Positions 1 to 7,198 of a DNA stretch of 27,996 nucleotides are shown piece after piece; positions within the stretch are counted from its first letter, which is position 1; the number at the start of each line of letters is the position of its first letter. The notes under the pieces are model-generated. The model was not told the DNA's origin. It was given only the letters and a program-made list of their open reading frames with translations, and ran no database searches. The position numbers and the translations under genes are program-made. Source of the DNA: a virus; IMG/VR virus record IMGVR_UViG_3300030085_003788, positions 1 to 27,996 of that record, one strand, 5' to 3'.

Positions 1-159
1 GCTGTCGCGCAAATTCCAGAAAACGAAGAACTTGGTGAGAAACTGGTTGAGATCTGTCTTGTTATCCTTGCTAAAGCGGTTAAGTTAACTAAAACTGATA
101 TGGATGACAAACTTCTAGAAGTTGTCACTAAAGCAATCGCTGCAAGAGAAGAAGACTAA
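1..159 (+). CDS. Small helical protein, C-terminal part (cut by window edge)
   Basis: The reading frame is open from base 1 to a TAA at 157-159 and gives the last 52 residues of a protein. The stop shares its final A with the ATG of the next gene, so the two are translationally coupled. The end has a hydrophobic helix (around LVEICLVILAKAV) followed by KTDMDDKLLEVVTKAI. A closely similar pattern (ETDLDDMMLKRLKKAI) occurs in the next gene, so the two look like tandem paralogues. Small phage membrane or holin-type proteins often have a helix followed by a TD-x-DD segment, but no function can be assigned. The N-terminus lies outside the window. Confidence 0.75.
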   Translation, partial: AVAQIPENEELGEKLVEICLVILAKAVKLTKTDMDDKLLEVVTKAIAAREED

Positions 160-380
160 TGTGGTCTTTTTTGTTCCCATATGCTAAACAAGTTATATTG
201 AAGCATGTGGGAACACCTTCTTATAGGAAGGTAGTCATAGAATTTTTAGAAGTTTTGGTGAGAAGTACTGAAACTGATCTTGATGATATGATGTTAAAGC
301 GTTTAAAAAAAGCAATTCTGGCACCAACTGGAAAACCTCTTTCTAAACAACTTCTTAAAGAACAAAAGAATATATTATAA
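159..380 (+). CDS. 73-aa hypothetical protein, paralogue of the preceding gene
   Basis: The ATG overlaps the upstream stop by one base (TAATG), which fixes the start. The N-terminus (MWSFLFPYAKQVIL) is hydrophobic and could touch the membrane. The middle is a short helix followed by TETDLDDMMLKRLKKAI, which matches the end of the preceding gene, so this is probably a diverged duplicate. The C-terminus is lysine-rich. I do not recognise a named family. The stop TAA at 378-380 lies inside the late-promoter octamer of the next gene. Confidence 0.75.
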   Translation: MWSFLFPYAKQVILKHVGTPSYRKVVIEFLEVLVRSTETDLDDMMLKRLKKAILAPTGKPLSKQLLKEQKNIL

Positions 381-383
381 ATA
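376..383 (+). promoter_or_regulatory. T4-type late promoter, TATAAATA
   Basis: Perfect match to the T4 late promoter octamer, 33 bases before the ATG at 417. It overlaps the stop codon of the upstream gene. It should drive 417-701 late in infection through a gp55-type sigma factor and the sliding clamp. The assignment rests on motif and position only. Confidence 0.75.
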
Positions 384-416
384 TTCTTATAATGACACAC
401 ATACAGGTAAGAAAAC

Positions 417-701
417 ATGTCTCTTTGGGGAAAAACTGACACCTCTGGTGACGAACCTAAGTTTGGTGCTGCACTTAATGCCAATACTTCAGCAACCATC
501 GAAGTATATGGTGTAGATGCTACTGAGCAAGGTGTTGCAAACGCTTCTGGTTCTGCATATGCACCTGCTCACGCTGGATGGGTTGCTATTCAAACCTACA
601 CTGATATGCATGGCAATGCTAGAGTTAAGAGTGAAACTTTAGTTGCAATGGGCTCACTAACTGGAGACCAAGCAGACGACGCAGTTTACGCTGATAGTTG
701 A
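417..701 (+). CDS. 94-aa conserved cyanomyovirus protein, probably virion-associated
   Basis: A small acidic, Ala/Gly/Thr-rich protein starting MSLWGKTDTSGDEPK. I recall closely similar small proteins (VYGVDATEQGVANASGSAY, then HAGWV and HGNARVKSETLV) as common in T4-like cyanophages, where they are annotated hypothetical or structural. There is no signal peptide, membrane segment or catalytic motif. The RBS-like AGGTAAG lies just before the ATG, and a perfect late promoter lies at 376-383, which supports a late, particle-related role. The exact function is unknown. Confidence 0.85.
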   Translation: MSLWGKTDTSGDEPKFGAALNANTSATIEVYGVDATEQGVANASGSAYAPAHAGWVAIQTYTDMHGNARVKSETLVAMGSLTGDQADDAVYADS

Positions 702-716
702 TAATTTGGGTTTAGT

Positions 717-1088
717 ATGAGATTTGATGAATTGAATGAGAGCAATTATATGCTCTTCGCTATAAAATTCTATGACAACCCACAGGCTGTCACAAAAGAC
801 GATTTTGAAAGTGATCTTAAAAGGATTCGCTATATCAAGCGTCTATTAAAGCGTTACAAAAATACAGGTGAACTTAAGATTCATCTCATATTGAACCACA
901 TAACAATTCTATTCAATGTGTTCAATGAGGCAGCGGTTCCGCTGCTTTTTTATAATTTAGAAGAAGATCTTTGGCCAAGCATAAAAAGTTTCTTGGTTTT
1001 CTTGGATAGAATACCAGAGTATCCTAAAACAAAGATTAGTGATATTGAAGTAGATAAAGAATGTTTGGATAAATTGCAAGCAGTCTAA
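717..1088 (+). CDS. 123-aa conserved phage protein (DUF7207-like)
   Basis: A compact alpha-helical protein without a membrane segment. It has the pattern FAIKFYDNPQ, then DLKRIRYIKRLLKRY, LILNHITILFNVF and a lysine/proline-rich C-terminus. I recall this pattern as a family widespread in T4-like phages, tentatively DUF7207; its role is not known to me. The stop TAA overlaps the ATG of the next gene by one base. The RBS is weak, and the gene is probably read from the late promoter at 376-383 with its upstream neighbour. Confidence 0.85.
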   Translation: MRFDELNESNYMLFAIKFYDNPQAVTKDDFESDLKRIRYIKRLLKRYKNTGELKIHLILNHITILFNVFNEAAVPLLFYNLEEDLWPSIKSFLVFLDRIPEYPKTKISDIEVDKECLDKLQAV

Positions 1089-1390
1089 TGGACATCAATA
1101 AGGTTATTAATATTATTAGAGAATCTAAGAAGGCATCAAAGTGTCCTCCTGGATATAAACTTGATAAGAAAACAAAAGCTTGTGTGCCAACTAAGCGCGG
1201 AAAGACTGTAGTGCTTGGTTACTTTGGTAGAGGTCATGATCACGATCATGATGATGAGGGCAAAAAGAAAAATGGGAAGAATGGTAATGGATCAAATGGT
1301 AATGGTGGAAATAGTGGAAGCAGTGGTCCTTCTAATGGTGGCAATGGTGGTGGGAATGGTTCTAACGGCGGAAACGGTGGGGGAGAATGA
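1088..1390 (+). CDS. 100-aa Gly/Asn-rich protein with Cys motif and His-rich patch
   Basis: Three parts are visible. The N-terminus is MDINKVINIIRE. Residues about 19-33 form a two-cysteine motif (CPPGYKLDKKTKACV). A GHDHDHDDEG patch that could bind metal comes next, followed by about 45 residues of almost only Gly, Asn and Ser. Short proteins with such starts and glycine-rich tails are frequent among structural-type genes of cyanomyoviruses. The start overlaps the upstream stop (TAATG) and the end overlaps the next start (ATGA). The low-complexity tail could change length by replication slippage. No enzyme function is visible. Confidence 0.8.
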   Translation: MDINKVINIIRESKKASKCPPGYKLDKKTKACVPTKRGKTVVLGYFGRGHDHDHDDEGKKKNGKNGNGSNGNGGNSGSSGPSNGGNGGGNGSNGGNGGGE

Positions 1391-1554
1391 AGACCTTTAA
1401 GCAGTTCTGTGAAGAAATGATGGGGGCACCTGTTAACAGTGTGGGTGACGGATCTTCCACTGCATTGCCACCAGCACATGAACCTGGTATAAAGAAGAAA
1501 AAAAATAAAAGAAAACAAGTGATGGGGATGTGGTCCAGATCTCTTCGTAAATAA
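1387..1554 (+). CDS. 55-aa basic protein with capsid-targeting-like N-terminus
   Basis: The ATG at 1387 overlaps the upstream TGA (ATGA). The product begins MKTFKQFCEE, which resembles the T4 capsid-targeting peptide MKTYQEFIAE of internal head proteins. It then has a Gly/Ser/Pro-rich middle (NSVGDGSSTALPP), EPGIKKKKNKRK and MWSRSLRK, so the C-terminal half is strongly basic, as in DNA-associated internal proteins. The stop TAA at 1552-1554 is embedded in a late-promoter octamer. That this is a packaged head protein is inference from the N-terminus and charge. Confidence 0.7.
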   Translation: MKTFKQFCEEMMGAPVNSVGDGSSTALPPAHEPGIKKKKNKRKQVMGMWSRSLRK

Positions 1555-1557
1555 ATA
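1550..1557 (+). promoter_or_regulatory. Late promoter variant AATAAATA
   Basis: One mismatch from TATAAATA. It overlaps the stop codon of the 55-aa gene and lies 34 bases before the proposed GTG start at 1592. It probably drives the coiled-coil membrane protein and genes downstream. Confidence 0.55.
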
Positions 1558-1591
1558 TTAAAGATACCTAATAGAGGTGAACTGGCGAACA

Positions 1592-1984
1592 GTGAACAAC
1601 AAAGAAGCAACCACAATATCTGCTTTGCTGCAGAGACTCGAAAAAGTAGTCGACTCATTGCAGGATAATTCTGTTAAGATGGGTCAGCTTCTTGCAGTTC
1701 ATAATGAAAAACTAGATAAGCAAGATAGAACAGATACTATTCTTTTCCGTAAACTGGAGGATCTAGACATTTCTTTCCAAAAAGAGACCGATAGTATTAA
1801 AAAAGGTTGTGAAAGAGATATTAAAAAAATTGAAGAAAGACTCACTATGATGGAAAAAAAGATGTGGACCATCTTCGGTGCAATAAGTGTAATTACTTTT
1901 ATAGTGAGCCCATTGGGATCTAAAATAAGCGAAGTCATCTTGACTAACAACGCTCCTCCTGCTATTATAGATACAACCCAATAA
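1592..1984 (+). CDS. Coiled-coil protein with C-terminal membrane anchor
   Basis: About 130 residues. A long charged heptad-rich helix (roughly residues 8-90, with many Leu, Lys, Glu and Asp) is followed by one membrane segment (WTIFGAISVITFIVSPLG) and a short tail. This is the layout of XhlA-like phage membrane proteins that assist lysis, but similarity beyond layout cannot be shown. I choose GTG 1592 because AGAGGTGA lies about 8 bases upstream; GTG 1577 in the same frame would add five residues (VNWRT) but overlaps that RBS. A lysis or spanin-assembly role is an inference. Confidence 0.75.
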   Translation: MNNKEATTISALLQRLEKVVDSLQDNSVKMGQLLAVHNEKLDKQDRTDTILFRKLEDLDISFQKETDSIKKGCERDIKKIEERLTMMEKKMWTIFGAISVITFIVSPLGSKISEVILTNNAPPAIIDTTQ

Positions 1985-1994
1985 GTTCATATTA

Positions 1995-2468
1995 ATGAGC
2001 AGCGTACAGTTTAGAAAGCATCGGGTGTTCCGTGAGACGCCCGATGTTGTTTTTTATGATATATCTGTCGATGATTCAAATGCATCTGATCTTGTGGTTC
2101 ATGAAGGACCAGCAGTTTCACCACCAGACGATCTCATCGGTGCAAAGCAGTTCTATATCCACCATCACCAAGTGGATCATAATCGTGTCCTCTCAGGAGA
2201 GAGAACTTTTGAACTTGTCAACTTAGATTGGAAGTTTCCATATCACATTGTTCATTTAAACCGAAAGAGTGGAGCACTAGTAGTTCCTATAGGTACATAT
2301 CACCGCAGTACTTCTGGTAAAGATGGTTCTATTGTAATCAATCAAGCGATTCGTGATCCTGAGTTTGATCCAGACACTGAATTTATTCCTGTAAGTGCTG
2401 GAAATAATCCAGAACTATATCGTATACTTGTTCACGAACAACCTGTAATCCACGAACTTGGTGAATAA
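1995..2468 (+). CDS. Cupin-like conserved cyanophage protein
   Basis: 157 residues. Two segments match the two cupin motifs. One is a histidine cluster before a VLSGERTF turn (YIHHHQVDHNRVLSGERTF). The other is GALVVPIGTYHRS, which fits G-x4-P-x-G-x2-H. These would supply metal-binding histidines in a beta-barrel. The C-terminal QAIRDPEFDPDTEFIPV recalls the end of WxcM/FdtA-like sugar isomerases, but that link is weak. I recall very similar proteins in other T4-like cyanophages as hypothetical. The stop TAA shares its last base with the ATG of the primase gene, so it is cotranslated with a replication gene. The substrate is unknown. Confidence 0.8.
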   Translation: MSSVQFRKHRVFRETPDVVFYDISVDDSNASDLVVHEGPAVSPPDDLIGAKQFYIHHHQVDHNRVLSGERTFELVNLDWKFPYHIVHLNRKSGALVVPIGTYHRSTSGKDGSIVINQAIRDPEFDPDTEFIPVSAGNNPELYRILVHEQPVIHELGE

Positions 2469-3442
2469 TGGATCTTACTGATGCAAAGTATATTGGTCTT
2501 GTATCTTCACGACTTCAGAAATTTAAGAAAGTTAAGGCAGACCTTTATAACTTTCGTTGTCCAATCTGTGGTGATTCTCAGAAGAATAAGAACAAGGCAA
2601 GGGGATACATCTATGCTATTAAAAACAATGCAAACTATAAGTGCCATAACTGCGGTGCAAGTTTGTCATTAAATAATTTTCTTAAGAAGATTGATACAAC
2701 CCTCCATAAGCAATACACTATTGAAAAGTTCAAGAATGGATTTGGTGGTGGAAAAAACTTTGTTGTCGAAGAACCAGTTTTTGAATTTAAGAAACCAGTT
2801 TTCCGTAAAAAGATTGATTTGCCTAAGGCATCCGAAGTTCCTATTGCAAAGAAATATCTTGAAACTAGAAAATTAGATCCAACTAAATTTTATTACACTG
2901 ATAAGTTTAAGCAGTGGACAAATACCCAAAAACAAACTTTTGACACTATCGGTAGGGATGAAGAACGCATCATCATTCCAATGTATGATGCGAATAGACA
3001 ATTGATTGGATATCAGGGTAGAAGTCTAAATTCAAACTCTGTTAAATATATCACTGTGATGCTTGAGGAGAATGCCCCAAAAATTTACGGTCTTGATAAA
3101 ATTGATATCAATGCACCAATTTTTGTCGTGGAAGGACCTTTCGATTCATCCCTTATTGAAAACTCTGTCGCTATGTGCGGTGCCGATATTGATCTTAGGT
3201 CGTTTGGTTGGAGCAATTATATTTTTGTTTACGATAATGAGCCTAGGAACAGAGAAATCACCAATCGAATATCCAAGACCATTGCTAGAGGGGAGAGAGT
3301 AGTTATCTGGCCCTCTTCTATTGAAGAGAAAGATATCAACGATATGATTCTCGGTGGACATCAAGTTATGGATATGTTAAAATGTAATACATATCAGGGT
3401 TTAGAAGCAACTGTAAAATTCAACAATTGGAAAAAAATATGA
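2468..3442 (+). CDS. 61: DNA primase, T4 gp61-like
   Basis: 324 residues, close to T4 gp61 (342). A CHC2-type zinc ribbon uses C31, C34, C59 and C62 (CPICG, KCHNC) for template recognition. A TOPRIM catalytic region follows, with VVEGPFDS (acidic metal ligand), FVYDNEP and KDINDMI. It makes the RNA primers for lagging-strand synthesis and acts with the gp41 helicase, which is not in the window. It overlaps both neighbours by one to four bases (TAATG before it, ATGA with nrdA after it), placing it in an operon of DNA-synthesis genes. Both the zinc and TOPRIM parts look intact. Confidence 0.95.
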   Translation: MDLTDAKYIGLVSSRLQKFKKVKADLYNFRCPICGDSQKNKNKARGYIYAIKNNANYKCHNCGASLSLNNFLKKIDTTLHKQYTIEKFKNGFGGGKNFVVEEPVFEFKKPVFRKKIDLPKASEVPIAKKYLETRKLDPTKFYYTDKFKQWTNTQKQTFDTIGRDEERIIIPMYDANRQLIGYQGRSLNSNSVKYITVMLEENAPKIYGLDKIDINAPIFVVEGPFDSSLIENSVAMCGADIDLRSFGWSNYIFVYDNEPRNREITNRISKTIARGERVVIWPSSIEEKDINDMILGGHQVMDMLKCNTYQGLEATVKFNNWKKI

Positions 3443-5757
3443 GTAACGGTACAACGGTTAAGAAGCGTAATGGAAGAGGTACAGAACCCCTGAATCTTGA
3501 TAAGATTCATGTGATGGTAGAAGAGGCATGTAATGGTCTTGCGGGGGTTTCTGCAAGTCAAGTAGAGATTCAATCTGGAATTCAATTCTATGATGGAATT
3601 ACTACCGCAGAAATTCAAGAGATTCTTATTCGTAGTGCTAGTGATCTGATTGATCTAGAGCATCCAAACTATCAATTTGTATCTGCTCGTCTTCTACTAT
3701 TTGCACTTAGAAAAAGTCTATACGGCAGAATGCGCGAATGCCCATCAGTCAAGAAGCACACTGAGAAGTGTGTAGACATGGGTGTCTATGATCCTGAAAT
3801 CTTGAATCTTTATTCTGATGAAGAATTTGAGAAGATGGATTCTTTTATTGATCATGATAGAGATTTCCTATTCACCTATGCTGGTCTTCGTCAGGTAGTT
3901 GATAAGTATCTGGTTCAAGATCGTAGTAGTGGGCAAGTGTACGAAACCCCACAATTCATGTATCTGTTGATTTCTGCAACTATTTTCTCTAAATACCCAA
4001 AGGAGACTCGCCTGGATTATGTCAAACGATACTACGACGCAATCTCAAAGCACAAAATCAACATTCCAACCCCCATCATGGCAGGGGTGCGGACGCCAAT
4101 TCGTCAATATGCATCTTGTGTTCTTGTTGATATTGATGACACCCTCGATAGTATCTTTAGCAGTGATATGGCTATTGGCAAATACGTTGCACAAAGGGCT
4201 GGAATTGGGATTAACGCAGGTCGAATCAGGGGTATCAACAGCAAAATCAGAGGCGGAGAGGTTCAACACACAGGTGTTGTCCCCTTTCTCAAAAAGTTTG
4301 AATCAACTGTCAGATGTTGCACACAAAACGGCATCCGAGGCGGAAGTGCTACTGTCCACTTTCCTATCTGGCATCAAGAAATCCAAGACATCCTAGTACT
4401 AAAAAATAATAAAGGAACCGAAGATAATCGTGTTCGTAAACTAGACTATAGTATCCAAATCTCAAAACTCTTCTATGAACGATTTATCAAGAACGAAGAA
4501 GTTTCACTATTCAGTCCTCATGATGTCCCTGGGCTTTATGATGATTTCGGGACTGATCGCTTCGACGATAGGTATTGTGGTTACGAAGCAGATGCTTCCA
4601 TCCCCCGCACCACTATCAATGCCCAAGAACTGATTCTAGATCTTCTAAAAGAGAGAGCAGAAACTGGTCGTATCTACATTATGAATATCGACCACTGTAA
4701 CTCTCACTCATCTTTCTTGGATAAAGTTGAGATGAGTAACCTATGTCAAGAGATTACTCTTCCCACTAAACCTATTCAACACATTGATGATGAAGCTGGA
4801 GAAATTGCTCTGTGCATCCTTTCTGCTATTAATATTGGCAAAATTAGGGATCTTCAGGATCTTGAAGTTCTCTGCGATCTTAGCGTTAGGAGTCTTGATG
4901 AACTTATTGATTTTCAAGGATATCCCGTCAGAGCAGCAGAAATTGCCACAAAGGCACGACGCTCCCTTGGAGTGGGATTCATCGGTCTAGCACACTATCT
5001 CGCCAAGCAAGGCGTTTCTTACAACGATCCAGAGGCATGGAAACTTGTACATGAACTAACGGAAGTATTTCAATATCATTTGATTCGTTCTTCTGTAGAT
5101 CTTGCGAAAGAAAAAGGTCCTTGTACTTACTCTGATCGCACTAAGTATTCTCAAGGTATTCTGCCAATTGATACATATAAGAAGGATGTTGATGAACTAG
5201 TTCCTAATGACCTTTTACTTGATTGGGAGTCTCTACGGGCAGAAGTGGTTGAACATGGAATCAGGAACTCAACATTGTCCGCACAAATGCCTTCAGAGAG
5301 CAGTTCCGTTGTGTCAAATGCAACAAATGGAATTGAGCCACCTAGAGCGTACCTGTCCATTAAAAAATCTAAAAAAGGACCACTAAAGCAGATTGTTCCG
5401 CAGTATAATACTCTGAAGAACAATTACACTCTATTGTGGGATATGCCTAACAATTCTGGATATATCAGTATTGTGGCAGTAATGCAGAAGTTCTTTGATC
5501 AAGCAATCTCTGGTAACTGGAGTTATAATCCTCAGCACTTTGATGGATCTGAAGTTCCTACCAGCGTAATGGCAAATGACTTTTTAACTACATATAAGTA
5601 CGGTTGGAAGACATCTTATTATCAGAATACATATGATGTAAAAACCGACGAAGTAGAAGAAGAACCAGCATCAGTTCAACTCAAAGATGCAACTAGACTA
5701 CAAAGTCTAGTAGAAGACCTATCAAACCCAGAGGAGTGCGAATCCTGTGCAATTTAA
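3439..5757 (+). CDS. nrdA: Ribonucleotide reductase class Ia, large (alpha) subunit
   Basis: 772 residues, near the 761 of E. coli R1. It reduces ribonucleoside diphosphates to deoxynucleotides with NrdB. Visible parts are an N-terminal ATP-cone-like start (VKKRNGRGTEPLNLDKI), the redox cysteine in QYASCVLV (about residue 227), the active-site region NLCQEITLPTKP with GEIALCILSAINIG (radical and second redox cysteines), and the C-terminal shuttle pair in ECESCAI. All five key cysteines are present, so it should be active. I choose ATG 3439, which overlaps the primase stop as ATGA; the in-frame TTG 3427 is inside the primase gene. Phage RNR supplies dNTPs beyond host turnover. Confidence 0.97.
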   Translation: MSNGTTVKKRNGRGTEPLNLDKIHVMVEEACNGLAGVSASQVEIQSGIQFYDGITTAEIQEILIRSASDLIDLEHPNYQFVSARLLLFALRKSLYGRMRECPSVKKHTEKCVDMGVYDPEILNLYSDEEFEKMDSFIDHDRDFLFTYAGLRQVVDKYLVQDRSSGQVYETPQFMYLLISATIFSKYPKETRLDYVKRYYDAISKHKINIPTPIMAGVRTPIRQYASCVLVDIDDTLDSIFSSDMAIGKYVAQRAGIGINAGRIRGINSKIRGGEVQHTGVVPFLKKFESTVRCCTQNGIRGGSATVHFPIWHQEIQDILVLKNNKGTEDNRVRKLDYSIQISKLFYERFIKNEEVSLFSPHDVPGLYDDFGTDRFDDRYCGYEADASIPRTTINAQELILDLLKERAETGRIYIMNIDHCNSHSSFLDKVEMSNLCQEITLPTKPIQHIDDEAGEIALCILSAINIGKIRDLQDLEVLCDLSVRSLDELIDFQGYPVRAAEIATKARRSLGVGFIGLAHYLAKQGVSYNDPEAWKLVHELTEVFQYHLIRSSVDLAKEKGPCTYSDRTKYSQGILPIDTYKKDVDELVPNDLLLDWESLRAEVVEHGIRNSTLSAQMPSESSSVVSNATNGIEPPRAYLSIKKSKKGPLKQIVPQYNTLKNNYTLLWDMPNNSGYISIVAVMQKFFDQAISGNWSYNPQHFDGSEVPTSVMANDFLTTYKYGWKTSYYQNTYDVKTDEVEEEPASVQLKDATRLQSLVEDLSNPEECESCAI

Positions 5758-5779
5758 GAAATCAGTAGACGGTAAGTCA

Positions 5780-6928
5780 ATGACAAATCTTAAGGGGATG
5801 ACAGTTTTTAATACTGAAGATGTTGATACCAAAAAACAACCTATGTTTTTTGGTAAACCCCTAGGTGTCCAACGCTATGACAATTTTAAGTATCCTCAGT
5901 TTGAAAATCTAACGAAACAACAACTAGGATACTTTTGGCGTCCAGAAGAAGTATCCTTGCAGAAAGATCGTGGAGATTATCAAACGCTTCGTCCAGAACA
6001 AAAGCATATCTATACCTCTAACCTCAAGTACCAGATTATGCTTGACTCCGTTCAAGGGCGTGCTCCTGGGATGGCTTTCTTACCATACTGCAGTCTACCT
6101 GAACTAGAGGCATGTATGGAGGTATGGTCTTTTATGGAGATGATTCATAGTAGATCATATACTTATGTTATCAAAAATGTCTATCCTGACCCATCTGAAG
6201 TTTTTGATACTATAATTAAGGATGATAGAATCCTACAACGCGCTTCTACTGTTACCGAATCTTACGATGATTTCATCAATAGTGCCCAACTTTGGGGAAC
6301 TGGTAATATGTGGAGAGATGAGTTTAGAGGTTCTCCAACATCAGAATGGGAGATGATGGATGTTAAAAGAAAGTTATACAGAGCTGTCGCTAATGTTAAC
6401 ATTCTTGAGGGTATCCGTTTCTATGTTAGCTTTGCTTGCAGTTTTGCTTTTGGTGAACTCAAACTTATGGAGGGTTCTGCTAAGATTATCTCACTCATTG
6501 CGCGTGATGAAAATCAGCATCTTGCAATCACTCAGAACATTCTAAATAAGTGGAGACGCGGCGATGATCCTGACATGGTGAAAATCATGAAGGAAGAAGA
6601 GCAATGGACTTATGCAATGTTTGATCGCTGCGTAAACGAAGAAAAACTTTGGGCAGAGTATCTGTTCAAAGATGGATCTATGATTGGTCTTAATGACAAA
6701 CTACTTCAACAGTATGTTGAATGGATTGCAAATCGTAGAATGAAATCTATCGGACTAAAACCAGTTTATGACATTCCAGCAAAGAACAATCCACTTCCTT
6801 GGACAGAGCATTGGATTTCCTCAAAAGGTCTTCAAGTTGCTCCTCAAGAAACTGAAGTCGAATCATACATCGTCGGTGGAATCAAACAAGATGTCAAGCA
6901 AGACACTTTCGCAGGATTCAAGCTTTGA
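5780..6928 (+). CDS. nrdB: Ribonucleotide reductase class Ia, small (beta) subunit
   Basis: 382 residues from ATG 5780. It houses the di-iron/tyrosyl radical that starts NrdA catalysis. Iron ligands and the radical site are readable: the Asp in MLDSVQGRAP, EMIHSRSY (Glu, His and the radical Tyr), ILEGIRFYVSFACSFAF (Glu) and RDENQHLAI (Glu, His). The start is not certain. GTG 5747 overlaps nrdA and has GAGGAG upstream, and ATG 5801 (MTVFNTEDVDTKKQPMFFG) matches the usual beginning of cyanophage NrdB. The conserved protein is the same in all cases. It follows nrdA directly and lies in the same operon. Confidence 0.95.
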   Translation: MTNLKGMTVFNTEDVDTKKQPMFFGKPLGVQRYDNFKYPQFENLTKQQLGYFWRPEEVSLQKDRGDYQTLRPEQKHIYTSNLKYQIMLDSVQGRAPGMAFLPYCSLPELEACMEVWSFMEMIHSRSYTYVIKNVYPDPSEVFDTIIKDDRILQRASTVTESYDDFINSAQLWGTGNMWRDEFRGSPTSEWEMMDVKRKLYRAVANVNILEGIRFYVSFACSFAFGELKLMEGSAKIISLIARDENQHLAITQNILNKWRRGDDPDMVKIMKEEEQWTYAMFDRCVNEEKLWAEYLFKDGSMIGLNDKLLQQYVEWIANRRMKSIGLKPVYDIPAKNNPLPWTEHWISSKGLQVAPQETEVESYIVGGIKQDVKQDTFAGFKL

Positions 6929-7094
6929 AGAAATCTGGAAGGAGATGGATGAGATAGAACCTCTCACTCCTACTCCTTCTAAGAAAGAAGAAGAAGCAGC
7001 AGCACTAAGAGCATATAAGGAGGCAGCATTGTCTGACTCCTATATGTTTGGCGAGTATAATGGATATGAAGCATACGGGGATATCCCTGATTGA
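6891..7094 (+). CDS. 67-aa acidic hypothetical protein after nrdB
   Basis: Frame open to TGA at 7092-7094. The ATG at 6891 gives MSSKTLSQDSSFEEIWKEMDEIEP and overlaps the nrdB end by 38 bases; an internal ATG at 6945 would give a shorter protein, but its GGAG touches the codon. The protein is acidic and helical (KKEEEAAALRAYKEAALSDSY) and ends in a Tyr/Gly-rich tail (FGEYNGYEAYGDIPD). There is no cysteine pair, so it is not the glutaredoxin (nrdC) often found near nrdB. The function is unknown. Confidence 0.65.
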   Translation: MSSKTLSQDSSFEEIWKEMDEIEPLTPTPSKKEEEAAALRAYKEAALSDSYMFGEYNGYEAYGDIPD

Positions 7095-7095
7095 T

Positions 7096-7167
7096 GCGGG
7101 TGTAGCTCAGCGGTAGAGCGTCTGCCTTCCAAGCAGAATGTCGTCGGTTCGATCCCGATCACCCGCT
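7096..7167 (+). tRNA. tRNA-Gly (anticodon TCC)
   Basis: A full cloverleaf can be folded by eye. The acceptor stem GCGGGTG pairs with CACCCGC, the D arm is GCTC/GAGC, the anticodon stem TCTGC/GCAGA has loop CTTCCAA, and the T arm is GTCGG/CCGAT with loop TTCGATC. No CCA is encoded. It reads GGA and GGG codons. It starts one base after the stop of the small ORF and lies directly upstream of a late promoter. Confidence 0.95.
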
Positions 7168-7177
7168 TTATAAATAC
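7168..7177 (+). promoter_or_regulatory. Late promoter TTATAAATAC
   Basis: The core TATAAATA at 7169-7176 is a perfect T4 late octamer, abutting the tRNA 3' end and 22 bases before the ATG at 7199. It marks the switch from DNA-synthesis genes to late virion-type genes. Confidence 0.8.
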
Positions 7178-7198
7178 TAAAAAAGTGTGCTTACGATA

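Noticed and set aside
1246-1518. Minus-strand proline-rich frame
   Set aside because: It is a shadow of the Gly/Asn-rich coding region and spans two plus-strand genes.
4019-4396. Plus-strand frame inside nrdA with membrane-like stretch
   Set aside because: It lies fully within a well-conserved nrdA in another frame and has no RBS.
7187-7198. GTG start four codons upstream for the 776-aa protein
   Set aside because: ATG 7199 gives the MKSFKNFLVE start and leaves a proper leader after the late promoter.
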